Part shown: positions 46,371 through 58,422 of the stretch, piece by piece
Numbering within the stretch: the stretch's first letter is position 1
How the letters are laid out: each line of letters begins with the position of its first letter
Assembly: GCF_011386835.1 (NCBI RefSeq)
Contig: NC_088800.1
Location: 56,511,439 to 56,575,438 of the forward strand
Source of the DNA: Chrysemys picta bellii
Taxonomy: Eukaryota > Chordata > Testudines > Emydidae
Reading direction: 5' to 3'
Length of the DNA stretch: 64,000 bases
The notes under the pieces: generated by a model
The model's input: the letters and a program-made list of their open reading frames with translations, nothing else
Told to the model about the DNA's origin: nothing
Databases searched by the model: none
Program-made: the position numbers and the translations under genes

Positions 46371-47451
46371 TGGGCATCCCATAACCTCTGATTACCAGCA
46401 GCTGAGAAGGGAAGAGAGGGCAGGATCACTCCATAATTGCCCTGTTCTGTACATTCCCTTCAAAACTCTGGTTCAGGTTATTGTTGGAGACAATAATGGG
46501 CAAGAGTGACTATGGTCTGACCTGGTCTGGCAGCTCTTATGTTCTTATATCATGGGATCCACCAGGCCAGGCCAGGAGTTTGTCAAGCCTGGTCCAGAGG
46601 AACCACAAGCCACAAAATCAGCCGTCTTGCTTGTAGGGATTTGTGATGGGATTTGTGTGTATAAACCCCACACTGGTAGTGACAGGGCTAAGGGGAGACC
46701 AAGAGTCCAATTAGCCTATTCTGACACCTCCAGGCAATAGAAGGAATTAAGGATTAGACCCAGCTGGGAAGAAACAGACTAAATGATTGCTATAAAGGAA
46801 GGCCCAATAGGGGAGGACTGAGAGAGAAGAGCTGCAGTAGGGATTGTATATCTTGGGTCTGGCCCTGAAGGGAGAAGGTAGAAGGTGTTCCAGGAGGCTG
46901 TGAAGCCACTGAAAGTGACACCCTTCAGCAGCAGAGTGATGAGAAGCAAAGCTGGACCTCTAGGAAGAGAGGATCACAGGACCTGAGTCTGAGGAATCAC
47001 CTGCAGAGGCCCATGGTAGGAAGCAGGTCAAGGAAACAACAAGGGGTCAGAAGAGATTTCAACCACTTCCTACAGAGAGCCTGGAACCCAGAGGAGTGAG
47101 TGCCCTTGCTCCCCTGCCAAACCCAGCAAACCTTGAAAGAGTGAGCCATATCTGAGGGATTGTTGACCTTTGCTCCAGGTCTGAGGATCATAAAAGGGAA
47201 ACTGAGTCAGAGTGCTACAATGCTGCATCCTAATGTGAGGTGTTGCTGAGGCGCTGAGCATGCACTGTTTCAGGCCTGATGCAACTGGGATTCTTTTTAT
47301 TGATTTTAATGAGAACTGGATTGGGTCCCAATGGCTTTCTTTATTTACATCTACCTCTAGGTGTGATAGTTCTTTGCATATCATGATAAAATAAGGTTCT
47401 TCATCTCTAGCCTCTTCTAGTTCCAGATTACTCTGAAACTGGCACTAGTAC
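46371..47451. other. Noncoding, possible further LINE tail
   Basis: 46371-46555 repeats the CR1-like closing style (GTCTGACCTGG, TCTTATGTTCTTATATCATG). Nothing recognised beyond this. Confidence 0.4.
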
Positions 47452-47464
47452 AACAGTGAGTATT

Positions 47465-47684
47465 AAGTATCAGGGGGTAGCCGTGTTAGTCTGTATCTAC
47501 AAAAACAACAAGGAGTCTGGTGGTACCTTAAAGACTAACAGATTTATTTGGGCATAAGCTTTCATGAGTAAAAACCTCACTTCTTCAGATGCATCCGAAG
47601 AAGTGAGGTTTTTACTCACGAAAGCTTATGCCCAAATAAATCTGTTAGTCTTTAAGGTACCACCAGACTCCTTGTTGTTTTTGT
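47465..47684. mobile_element. Palindromic PLE terminal insertion with 13-bp duplication
   Basis: The sequence AACAGTGAGTATT occurs at both 47452-47464 and 47685-47697. The insert has a GTAGCCGTGTTAGTCTGTAT start, then a near-perfect palindrome (about 47500-47682) whose centre is GATGCATC near 47591. Both arms carry the PLE terminal sequence (GCATAAGCTTTC, ACTTCTTC). There is no coding region. Confidence 0.85.
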
Positions 47685-47961
47685 AACAGTGAGTATTGTC
47701 ACTGGACACTCCACTACTCAGGGGAGTCCACGCAACTCAGCATTTCCTCAGGGTGTCACAATTAAAATCACAACAGTGCCCATAAATCTTGCTGAAATCC
47801 TGCCCTGTGCCCTGCAGCCTTGGAATATTGTATTGCTTGTTTGTATTGGGGAAGTCAGCATGTTGCCCATGGAGCTGGAAAGGAACATGGGGAAAGGGGC
47901 TGGATATGGATACAATGCCTGTCACCTCTGTCTTGGGTTCCACTCCAGCCTAGGTCAGGAG

Positions 47962-49367
47962 CAGGGGTGGCAGGTTTGTAGAAATTTTGATGGTGCCCAG
48001 AACCTGACCCCCTGCAAACTCTGCCCCCCCAACTCTTTTGTCCCGTCCCCCCACCTGCCTAAGGCTCTGGGAGGGAGCTTGGGTGGGGGGAAAGAGGTCG
48101 GGTGTAGGCCCTCGGTTGGAGTTGGTGATTAGAATGCAGGAGGGGTGCAGGCTCTGGGAGGGAGTTTGGGTGCAGAAGGGGTGAGAGGTTGGGCATTGGG
48201 AGGGAGTTTGGGTGGGGACGGGGGTCTGGGGTGCAGGGTCTGGGATGGAGTTTGGGTGCAGGCTCCGGGCTGGGGCAGAGGGTGAGAGATTGTGATGAAG
48301 TGGGACTGTTCTTAATGTTTCCTCTGAATACTGTAGGTGTGCCTCAATTTCCCCTCTGCTCACAGAGAGGAGACTTCACCAGAGTCCTGACTGGCTTTGT
48401 AGGGAGCAGTTCCAGAGCATTGCCTGGGGATTCCATGACAGGGGTGCAGACTCTGGGATGAGTTTGGGTGTAGGCTCTGGGCTGGGGCAAGAGTGGGGGT
48501 GCAGGAGGAGGTGAGGGGTGCAGGCTCTGGGAGGGAGTTTGGGGATGGAAGGGGGTGAGGGCTGTGGGGGTGGGACTGGGGATGAGGGGTTTGGGGTGTG
48601 GAAGGGGGCTCAGGGCTGGGGCAGAGGGTTAGGGTGTGGGGGGTGAGGGCTCTGTCTGGGGGTGCAGGCTTTGGGGTGGGGCAGGGCTGGGGATTAATTT
48701 GGGGTGCAGGCAGGCTGCCCCGGGGCTGGGGCCAGAGAGGAGGACTCCCCCCCCCCAGCCCTCTCCCTGCTGGCAGCAGTGAGTTCTAGGGGAGGGGCCC
48801 CTCTCTGCCTCCTGGCAGCACACTTACCCAGCACCACTGTCACTGCACATGCTCCTAGGGCCCCTCTCAGGTCCAGGAAGCCCCCTCGCCTCTCCTGTGG
48901 TGGGTACTGGGGGGAGGCTTCCATCACATGTGCATCTCCTCCCCTGCTGCTGCCCCTCACTGTAGCCTCACTGGGGGTGGGGGATGGGGCTGCCCCTTGC
49001 TGGGGATGGGGCAGGAGCAGTGACTGTGGGCTGCGGGGGAGGCCCTGTGCTGGTGGAGGGTCACACCGGAAAAGGGAAGTGTCCAAGGCAGAAGCGCAGG
49101 GTAAGGGCAGCCTGCCCTGCAACTCTGCGGCAGCAGTTGATGCCGGGAGCTGGCAGAGCAGAGTCAGCGTGGAGCTGCAGGCTCTGGGGGCCCGAGATGC
49201 ATGGGGGCAGCAAGTGGGGGCTGGGGGATACTTGGGGGAGGCACGTGGGGGTGGCAGGCAGGGCCAGGGGAGAGACCCGGCCCCAAACATTGGTGGAGTC
49301 GGGCTCCCAGGCCCTGAATATTGCTGGAGCCCGGGCACCATGGGACCCATACAACTCACCGCCCCTG
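47962..49367. mobile_element. Large hAT-type element with G-rich internal repeats
   Basis: The left end CAGGGGTGGCAGGTT and right end ACTCACCGCCCCTG are inverted repeats. GTCAGGAG (47954-47961) and GTCAAGAG (49368-49375) form a 7/8 duplication. The interior has irregular CTGGGAGGGAGTTTGGGTGC-type tandem units (48060-48720) and a GC-rich right half. Open frames on both strands come from composition. Confidence 0.75.
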
Positions 49368-49375
49368 GTCAAGAG

Positions 49376-50351
49376 TCTGGCTAGGCATCCTGAGAATGGG
49401 AATGTAATACAGAACCTTTCACCTTTGAGTCACCATTGACAAAGTCACTAACCTCTGGCAGCTGTTTGGTTACCTGTGTACATTGAATTAGGACTGGACA
49501 TAATAGGAACTGTTGCTGGCAATCTGAGACTGAATCATGGAGACCGAATGAGAGTGGCCCATCTAGACCAGGGCAGGGTGGGATGCTGCTGCCCATCAGA
49601 AGACAGAGGACTTAATGCTCAAGACTGTCAGTCTGGCAGCTCCCACCAGCACTGACTTAACTTGAAATATAAATGCATAAAACAGAACCAGGCTTTGAAG
49701 TCCTGCTAGAGAACTTTCCTCTGCTTTCACACAGCATCCCAGCTACACTTGCACCACAGTGGCTTTGTCTAGCCAGGCAAATCAGCTGGGGAGGGGGTGT
49801 CTCAGAGATACTGCCAGCCTGGCTCAGCCCAGGGTCCTCTTAGCCCAGGAGCTTTCCTCTGGCAATGGTCAGCACCAACACCAGCACCAGAATATACAAA
49901 GATCCCTGCACTGGCAGTTCTGGTATAGCCTGCCCACAAAGGAGTTTCTTCCTAGACCCTTTCATTAGAGGTTGTCTTATTTCCTGAAGTAGGAGGGTTC
50001 TATGCCTTAAAATGTTGGGTTTGGGGGAATCTTATCTAATGTAACTTCTCTTTAACAAGGATGTATCTAATTATTTGTGAATCTGGGTAAGTTCTTGGCC
50101 TCAATGAGATCTTGTGGTAATGAGTTCAACAGGCTAATTGTGCAAAAAATACTTCCTTGTATTGGTTTTAAATTTGCTGCCCTTCAGTTCAATGTATAAT
50201 GAGAAAAGGGTAAATAGAAGTGTTTGTATGTGGATCCCAGATAATTAACCCCGTGGCATCCTATAGGGAATGTCAGAACGCCTTCCATTATGAACAATGA
50301 TGTGTGGCTGCAGTCAGTAAAAAATTAAAGCACAGAGATCATGAAGACATA
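49376..50351. other. Noncoding 3' of pi globin
   Basis: No exon was recognised. 50080-50230 looks like an antisense CR1 tail (TGCTGCCCTTCAGTTCAATG). Confidence 0.4.
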
Positions 50352-50357
50352 TTTATT
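50352..50357 (-). terminator. Pi globin polyadenylation signal
   Basis: AATAAA on the minus strand, about 110 bp past the pi stop codon. Confidence 0.8.
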
Positions 50358-50466
50358 GACTTTTTGTTAAGGACAAAACCCATGTGTGGGGATTCATGAA
50401 GCATGCATGATGAGGGGTGGGAACTCCACTCCTAGCTGCCATGGCCTCATGCTCCAAGGAGACAGT

Positions 50467-53396
50467 TTATCTATACTTCTCAGTCAGCACCGAAGAAATC
50501 TGGGACAGGAACTTGTCCCACGCAGCATGAACTTCTGGGGTAAAGTCATTGGGAAAGTGGGCAGCAACAGAGCACAGAATGCAATGGGAAAGCAGCTGCA
50601 AGAGAAAAGAACAGGAGGAAATCAAATGGAACTGCCTGAAATAACATTCCTCTGGCTGGTGAGACTCCGGCCTTTAAAGAATCAAGCAGGAATCTCCTTG
50701 CCAGTTACAGAGTCGCATCATGTGGATATGAGCTATTGGCTGAGAAATCTGCCTTCTGGACTAGAGAAAAGTCATTGCTCCCTCTTCTCTCCTCCTCCCC
50801 CCCCCCCCAAAGGGGAATACAAAGTAACTGTGAATAACCCTTGCATTTATAGAAGGCTTTTCATGCAGGAACTTCAGAGCCCTTGGCCAAAAACTGTCAG
50901 TATCGTAATCCCCATTTTAGAGGGGGAAGATGAGGCACAGATGTGATGTGACACACCGTATATGGCAGAACCAGGAGCAGAACCAGGTCTACTCATTCCC
51001 AGACTGGTGTGCAGACTCCTGGACCACAGCTGCACTCTCAGGATTGACTGTTCCCAGCAAAGGCAGGAGTCTTAGCAAGCACAAGAGGGAACAGCCAAGG
51101 ACTTCCACAACCACTCTGATTAAAGTGAAGCTGCAGCCACACTTCCAAGGCTCAGCATGATAATAGCTTCACCTCTGAGCTGCAAGGCTTAGTCCCTGCT
51201 GCACTCTGCACTACATGGGGAAGTATTCAGTGCTTAAGCTCCCATCAGCTGCAGTGGCCTGGGCCCACTGACTCAGTGATCAATGGACTCTCTTCACCAT
51301 CTGCACTGCATGTAGAAATTCACTCACCTTGAAGTTCACCGGATCAACTCGGAGGATGTAGGCATGCAGCTCGCTAAGTGTGGCCAAGGCACCTGTAATG
51401 TTATCGATGTTCTTGACAGCCTCACCAATAGCACCCAGGACCTTGGAGCCATGGCCATGAAGCTGAGCAGAACCTTGGCTGAGATCGAAATGAGGGAAAT
51501 AGGTCTTGGTCTGGGGGAAGCTTGAAAAAAGTCTGGAAGAGAACATTAGAAATGGCTTGAGCAATGGAAATAGCACTGAGCAGCTGACACGGAGAAAGGG
51601 GGGCAATGACCCTGGATAAACACTCCCTTCTGCTCTTCTAGTCCAAAGCACTAGAACTGATAAAGAATGGATTAGAGAAGATCTGTGATCCTTAGACTGT
51701 TAATGTCCTACTGTAACCTGTACTAAACCATGAGCTGAAATGGTGCTGGAATATTCAAATGTTACAGGCCAGCAGTTCCACAGAAGCAGTTTGTAATCTT
51801 ATTTCTTTATTTTAGGAAAAGAATATCCGACCATATTCATCCCTGGTATAACTGCATAAATCAATGGAGTCATAGCAGGGAGGTTTCTGGCCCACAGTGA
51901 ATAATCAGATGTAGTGGGAGCCTAGAGGCAAATTTAGATTTGCATGCTGAAAAGTATTTAAAAAGCATTTTAAACTTACTTTCTTTTCTTCTTTGAACTA
52001 AATAACCTAATACCTGCACCTTCTGTAGTATATCTTCTTCAGCAGAACCAAGTTGTATTTCCTAATAATAGTTAGCAAAATCCATAACCTTACAGTGAAT
52101 AGTCTATATACAGAGATATTTCATTGTCCAGAATCTTTGCTATACCTACTATAAGTGGGGCTATACATCCAGAAAGGACTATCAAAAGATTTAAAATTAA
52201 CTGGCTGAATAACACAAACCTGGGACTATTCTTCTTCGTCTGAAGAAACCAAGCCTGGTTCAATCAGGTTCTTTCCCTCCCTTTGTGTCAACTTGTTTAG
52301 TTGATTAGTTTTAGATGGATTTCTACTGGAAGGGGCATAAGGTGGATCATCCCCAAACTTCAGCTGGGTTCATTTGAAATGTTTGGGGGGGGAACATCCT
52401 CTTCACTTAACATAAACTTCACATAAAATATAATTTCCCAGTTCTGCCAATAAAAAGCTATATAGGTGTATTTACAGCAAACCCTCCGTGGACCTACAAG
52501 TTCATGTGGTTTGAAGTGATATACACTGCTAGGAGATGATTACTTCTTCTCCTATTAATCTGTTACACATCAAATGGAATGTTGAGACATGTTTCAAGCA
52601 ATCTGCTTGAATGCCCTGTATATTATCCATTCTCAAGCATTGCTCAGTACTTGCCAATATAAATTGCATCATTCACATAAAACCCCACATCCATGCCTTT
52701 TCTTTTCATGTTCAGCTCATAACAATGATAACCTTTGCATTTGGCAAGGTATTATCTGGGTATTAATGACTATGTGGAGTCACTCTCCTGAACTCTCAGC
52801 TAGCATTCATGGAAAGTGCTATACAAGTGAATAGAAAATTACATTCTTTCTTTAGAAACCATCCAGTAGGATTTGATAGCAGGAATATTATTCTCTGATA
52901 AATTCTAGAGTTTTAAAGTAATTTCTATAGAGCTCTACCACATTCTACTAGACTTTCCATGAAGGTTATTCTCCAAGAAAAGCTGAGGTCCTCAATCATC
53001 AATGTTTGAATAATACACTTTAAAATCTGCCCACTCAAGGGTGCCCAGTAGCCAACCATCACTGTCTCCGATTTCCCCAGGCCTCTGAATTACAGGCCCA
53101 GATTCACCCCTGGCAAAAGCAAGCACAGCTCAATTATTGTCAATGTTGCTAGGCCCACTTACACTGGTGGTGAATTTGGCCCACTGACTCTAATGAGAGT
53201 CTCAGGGCCTGATTCTGATCTCATTCACACAAGTTTTACACTAGAATAAGTTCACCAGACTGAGATCAGAGACAGACCCACATCATCTAAGCATTGCTTA
53301 CCTCTCCAGTGACTCGGTCCCAAGGGCATCAGCTTGGGCAGCGATCTTTCCCCAAATGGCAACCACTGCAGCCTTCTCAGCTTGAGTTAGAGTCAT
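50467..53396 (-). CDS. HBZ: Embryonic alpha-type globin (pi / zeta-like)
   Basis: Exons run 53396-53302, 51532-51328 and 50595-50467, giving 142 residues with Met. Introns of 1769 and 732 bp have GT-AG ends and standard phases. The chain starts [18 protein letters not shown] and ends LTEKYR; distal His59 and proximal His88 are present. The Thr-Leu-Thr start, [20 protein letters not shown] and an exon 3 with Cys residues ([12 protein letters not shown]) mark it as the embryonic pi/zeta type. It is the 5'-most gene of the cluster, nearest the expected enhancer side. It would form embryonic hemoglobins in primitive red cells. Unlike alpha-A and alpha-D it is AT-rich with few CpG. The symbol is by family; birds use HBPI/HBAP-type names. 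Confidence 0.95.
50830..51020. repeat. MIR-like SINE relic in pi intron 2
   Basis: It carries GTAATCCCCATTTTAGAGGG, GATGAGGCACAGATG and AGAACCAGGTCTACTC in the standard MIR-like order. It lies inside intron 2. Confidence 0.5.
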
Positions 53397-53475
53397 CGTT
53401 GCTGGAGCTTGTGAGATCAGCCTTCTTACAATGGAAACTCGGACAGGTCTGTGATGATTGCCTTCACAGCCTAAG

Positions 53476-53482
53476 TTATAAA
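53476..53482 (-). promoter_or_regulatory. Pi globin TATA-like box
   Basis: TTTATAA on the minus strand, about 80 bp upstream of the start codon. Confidence 0.6.
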
Positions 53483-53521
53483 GGGGAAGGGGAGAGCAGA
53501 ACTTGGCTACTGTCCATTGTC

Positions 53522-53546
53522 ATTGGTCACTTCTGGGACCCACCCA
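53522..53546 (-). promoter_or_regulatory. Pi globin CCAAT and CACCC region
   Basis: CCAAT on the minus strand at 53522-53526 lies upstream of the TATA-like box. A second CCAAT and a CACCC box appear on the plus strand (CCCACCCAATC, 53539-53549). Confidence 0.5.
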
Positions 53547-53558
53547 ATCACGTGGGGC

Positions 53559-53568
53559 TATCTTATCT
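53559..53568 (-). promoter_or_regulatory. Double GATA site upstream of pi
   Basis: AGATAAGATA on the minus strand gives two overlapping GATA cores about 75 bp beyond the TATA-like box. Paired GATA sites are common in erythroid promoters. Confidence 0.5.
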
Positions 53569-54177
53569 CCCTATGAAACAATGCCTTGCCCTGCTCTGGA
53601 TTGTACACTGGGAGGTTTTATCAATTCCTCACATCTTAAGCAGCAATGGGATGGCCTTGGGAAATGAACTGGCCACAGGGGCACAGATGAGCAATCAAAC
53701 AATACTGGGGAATCATAATGACAAAGTGAAAAATGTCAGGCCAAAGAGCATGGAGGGAATCATCATGTTTTACAAACACACTAAAAGGCTTAGAGAGAGG
53801 TGACAGCCGTGACAGATCACTGCTTTCCATATAATACATGGGACAGATCAGGATGTGCTAAATGCAGACTGTGGGTAAAATTCTGGCCACACTGAAGTCA
53901 GTGGGAATTCACCCTGTGTTGCTCCTGCAAAGAATTATTTACTAATTACACAAGGACATTACTACGTAGCACTAGTTAAAAAAAATTACATCACTTTAGA
54001 TCTAAAAACTTCTCATGAAAGTAGCAGTAGTAATGATACTTTGTACAAACACACACACACACCCCTTGCTGAATTAAGTAGGGTTCCACAGAAATATGTG
54101 TGTGTGTATATGTGAAAATTATTATTATATACTACCTCTACATCTACAGAATGCTTCTGATCCCTAGATTTCAAAGT

Positions 54178-54283
54178 AGCAGCCGTGTTAGTCTGTATCC
54201 GCAAAAAGAACAGGAGTACTTGTGGCACCTTAGAGACTAATTTGTTAGTCTCTAAGGTGCCACAAGTACCCCTGTTCTTTTTT
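54178..54283. mobile_element. Minimal palindromic PLE terminal insertion with 14-bp duplication
   Basis: CTAGATTTCAAAGT occurs at 54164-54177 and 54284-54297. The 106-bp insert has AGCAGCCGTGTTAGTCTGTA and then two inverted arms of about 35 bp (AAAAAGAACAGGAGTACTTG and its complement). The arm sequence matches the ends of the PLE at 10.2-12.1 kb. Confidence 0.85.
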
Positions 54284-54439
54284 CTAGATTTCAAAGTGTC
54301 TGAGCCATGCTGCCTTCTTGCAGTAAAATAGCAGGCACCCAGAAATCAGTTTCTGAAACCTATAATTAATTGGCCTATAGGTATCTCTCTGGAGCTCATC
54401 GCTGGAGTATTTGATTCTTCAGGTCTTTCATTCCTTGAC

Positions 54440-54600
54440 ATTTAATTATTACTATTATTTATCCCTTATATTGTGGGATAGCACAGAAGGCCCCAGTCAG
54501 GACTGGGAGCCCATTGTGTTGCATGCTGTACCAACTCACAGGAGGACACGGTTCCTCCCTGGAAGAGCTCACAGTCTAAATACACAGAAACAAGCAAGGT
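54440..54600. repeat. MIR-like SINE relic
   Basis: TATTACTATTATTTATCCCT, GCCCATTGTGTTGCATGCTG and GGAAGAGCTCACAGTCTAAA follow the layout of a widespread amniote SINE. Confidence 0.5.
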
Positions 54601-55199
54601 GTGGGGGGAGTGAATGAGCAAGGGGATGGCTGGCATATGTCTAGAGTCACTAGGCAGCCACGAGGGGCTGGAGGAATTGCCAGGCCCTGTGGTTAGACAC
54701 AGTGTCAAAGAAATGCTCCTCTGGAGAAGATGCTGACGTGATTGCAAGAAGGACCCCTTGTCCCAGTGCCTGTGACACAGGCTACAACAAACCCATATGC
54801 CACCAAGATGAACTTATAAAAGCAATGCACACAGTTCCCCTCACCCCGCCATACTGACAGCAGGCCACAGACAAGAAACTGTCACCATCAGCCAAAATGA
54901 ATGCCCTTGCACCTTGCCACAACTGCAGTGTGATGCCTCATATACACAAGCCAGACCGACAACTGCCCTTTCCCCTAGAGGGGATTGGTGATCTGTGAAG
55001 ATCAATAATTTGTGGAGGGTCAGGAGAGATGCTGTACAATCCACACCACCTTGTCGGGACATCATGTTTCATTGGAAACTGTCTGAACCACAAGGTCTTC
55101 GAGGAATAGATTTAAACCCAATGGCTACTGCTTTCTGGAGAAGGTAATTCTGCCTTACAGGGGACACCTTCCAGGGAACTAGTGGGGCTTAGGCCATTT
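54601..55199. other. Noncoding, nothing recognised
   Basis: No exon or bounded repeat was recognised. Confidence 0.35.
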
Positions 55200-55204
55200 G
55201 TGTG

Positions 55205-55515
55205 TCTCGGCACTTGTCCAGATTAGGGAAATGTCCACTAATCATAGAACAATAGGGTTATAAGGGCGTGATTACACCTGTGGAAGCCTCTAATGGAGAC
55301 ACACTGCACCAGTGCAAAGTGGGGCTTGCCCCAGTGTGACCTGCCCTGCGACGGCTTGCCTGCACTACAGGCTTTTGCAGTGTGAGGCTGCACCAATGCA
55401 ACCCCAGTGTGGATGCTCTGCACTGCTGTGAAACCAGAATCAAGCACCCCAGTGTAATGTGTCTACACTGGGGGTTTGTACCATTGCAGATTTCCCCAAT
55501 CTAGACAAGCCCTCA
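55205..55515. mobile_element. Probable MITE with CTTGTCCAGATT / AATCTAGACAAG ends
   Basis: CTTGTCCAGATTAGGGAAAT at the left is the approximate inverse of ATTTCCCCAATCTAGACAAG at the right. The interior is rich in CACTGCACCAGTGCA-type partial palindromes. The outer boundary and duplication are unresolved. Confidence 0.6.
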
Positions 55516-56174
55516 GCAGGCTCCATTTGCTCCTCTAGCCAGAGCATTCAGTCCTCCTCTAGCTGTGGTAGATGCAGAGCTGGAAGTGCTTCCCACTAAC
55601 TGGTCCTGGCTGCTAGCCTCCACGACAGCTAACTGCACAGGGATGCCATGCATCATTATGCAGGGCTCCCTACCACTGGTGAGGCAGCAGGCTCTGTGCC
55701 TATGCTGTGGCAAGCATTGCTACTCAGGCCTGTGTAGGAGCATGGGAGGCACTGCTGCTCCCAGACAGGAGCATACTATTAGCAGGTGTCTTCAGTTAAT
55801 GGAGAGAGAGGCTGCCCAGCAGCAGGACGTTTCCATGTGTGAGTGCTGGAGCCCTAGCAAGAGTGACTAGTGCAGTGAAGGCTGGTGGCTCGAGTGTTTC
55901 CATTCTGATCAGGCTTCAGTTGACCCTTGACTCTCCAAACCCTTCACTGTTGGAATGGACATTTTCTGGGCCTGGTCTCTGCCTGTGGGTTTTTGTTGTA
56001 AGTTTGAGCCCATTATGGTCATCATATTTGGCATTGGGAAGGATTTTTCCCCCGGATCAGATTGGTGGAGACCCTAGGGGGTTTTCACCTTCCTCAGCAG
56101 TGTGGGGCACAGGTCACTTGCAGGTTTAAACTAGTGTAAATGGTGAATTCTCTGCAAGTTGAAGTCTTTAAGCC
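55516..56174. other. Noncoding, nothing recognised
   Basis: No homology recognised in either strand. Confidence 0.35.
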
Positions 56175-56295
56175 ACGAGTTGAAGAGTTCAGTAACTCAG
56201 CCACAGGTTAGGGGTCTATTATGGCCTGCAATGTGCAGGAGATCAGGCTAGATGATCATGATGGTCCCTTCTGACCTCAAAATCTATGAATCTGT
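56175..56295 (+). repeat. CR1/LINE 3' tail
   Basis: GATCAGGCTAGATGATCATG, CCCTTCTGACCTCAAAATCT and repeated ATCTATGAATCTG are typical CR1 3' end sequence. Confidence 0.65.
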
Positions 56296-58422
56296 AATAA
56301 TAAAACCTTGCAATATTTTTTTGAACCTTCCTGGTAGGGTAGTGGCTGGAGTGGGAATTTGGTCGGGAAATAGGCCTCATTGAGGAGAAGTGCCTTTGAG
56401 TTTTCTGAGGAGAATTGGTTTTGAATGGGCAAAGGTACAAAACTCTGAAAATTGCCCTTTGTGCTTGTGCAGTAGGCTTTGAATGAGGCTTGGCATCATC
56501 CAGATGGCTAAGTAAGCAACATCATCAAAAATGCCCTGGACCCTGCCACACACAATGTGCCCCAAGGGGGCTCTTGTGGACCCTTGGCACATTCAGCGCA
56601 CACTATGTGAAGGAAATAAGGTTTTATTTGGCATGAGCCGCTAGGAAACACTCATGTGTTCGAGGGCACATCTAGCCCCTGTCATCATGGAGGAGGCCTT
56701 ATGTAGCAGCATACTGGGGAGGGAAGGGGAGTGAAGCATGGATGAGGGGGGAGGTGGTAGAGTTGGGGCCAGATGATTGCTGATGCATCTTCACATCTTC
56801 CCCAGTGCCCTGTGGGCTGAAGTAGAGAGGATCTGGCCCAGCTACTCAGGCTGGGCACTAGGCTCAGGACTCTGGAAGTGCTGAGCTGCGCTGCATAAGT
56901 GAATAGTGCTTCCCTTGGAATTTCATTTATTACAGACCTCCTTTCTGCTTGGTCTTTATTCCTTTCAAAATATTATATACTATGTTAAAATTAGTGCACT
57001 CCAAAGCTAGGTCCCCTTAACTCTGCCCACTTGTGCATATGGCATATGACACAGCCCTTAATTACATAATCACATACTCCAGTATCCAGGAGACCTCTGC
57101 CTCATATAGCGGGTGAGGAAGGCTGCACACAGTGCAGTTACTAAGAAAACTGGCATTAAAAACCATTTATTTTCTCCATGAAAATTAAAATCTAATTTTA
57201 AAATGTTTTTAATAAGGACATTATTTGTAAATGGACACAATGTTCATGTATTTGTATCCACGAGTCCCCAGTCCACTCGTTGCATGCTACAATCTGCACA
57301 GAGGGCCAAATTCTTTTCTCAATCATAGGATTAATTCCATTTACTTCACTGCAGATGTCACTAGGAACAGAATTGGCCGAGAATGATGCAGGGCTTCTCA
57401 GGGTCCCTCCCTCATTCACTGTCCAACCTGAGCATCAAAGAGGCAGGGGCCCTGCAGAAATCATTGTCTGATCACATAACTAAGGACTGTACCATAATGT
57501 GCAGGCACTGAGGTTAGGTCTCCAGCGCAACTGTAACTCCGAGTATTGTGTCCATTTACAAGGAAATCTGTATGAAGCAGAGTTTAATTAAAACAAAACA
57601 CAGCAAACGGTGACTGTTCCAATTAACTCCTGAACACTAGAACTACAATAAGGCAAGACCTCCAGTCAGCAGAAAAGCAAGGACAATGCTTCATTTGTTC
57701 ACCTCTCAGATTACAGGTGTGTGTATAAATTTAGGGATTTCCCTTTGTGGGGACCAAGAACTCAATTTTGCCAAAGATCCTGTGGAAGTAAAAAGTGCAG
57801 CTGAGCTGTAGAGATAATGCACACCACTTAGCGTGCTAGATCTTCAAAGCACAGTATACATATATTTTCTCCCCATGAGATTCCCACTTAATGACTTATA
57901 TAAAGATTTCTATACATGGAAACTTCAAGTAGTCAAATTAGATATCTTTAAACACTAAGAGTAGTTTGTGTGTGCACATGTGAGTATTGACAGAAAGAAT
58001 ACCTTGTTATGTGTTCTATATATTTTACATATATGTTAACATATTCTTTGTATGTTAGTTCAAGTTTTTATAATTCCTGTACTCAATCTTGTACTTGTAA
58101 ATTATTTGTGTAATCTTGTTAAGATTAGTAATGGCTGTATAATATGCAGGCAAGAACACATACAAATATATCACACTGTGACTATTGACGCAAGTGCATT
58201 GTATGGCACCAAATATATAGTTATGAACAAACAGGATTTTTTTAAGCAAGTCAGTACTGTGAAACCTACTCAGAATGAATCCTGTTTAGAGTGAAGTACA
58301 GTTAGTTTTAGATTGTTCTGGGCATTGCAAGGTATAAATGGCAATTGGTTCCAACAGTCAAGCACTTCTGTGTTAAGAAATAAATAACAGGGTTCCCCTT
58401 GCTATTTACAACTAACTACTCC
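56296..58422. other. Noncoding, AT-rich, nothing firm recognised
   Basis: No exon was recognised. 57850-58260 is very AT-rich with scattered TATA-like runs. Small frames there show no family resemblance. Confidence 0.4.

Noticed and set aside
48704..49439. Overlapping 150-226 codon frames on both strands
   Set aside because: They fall in the GC-rich right half of a hAT element and have no family resemblance.
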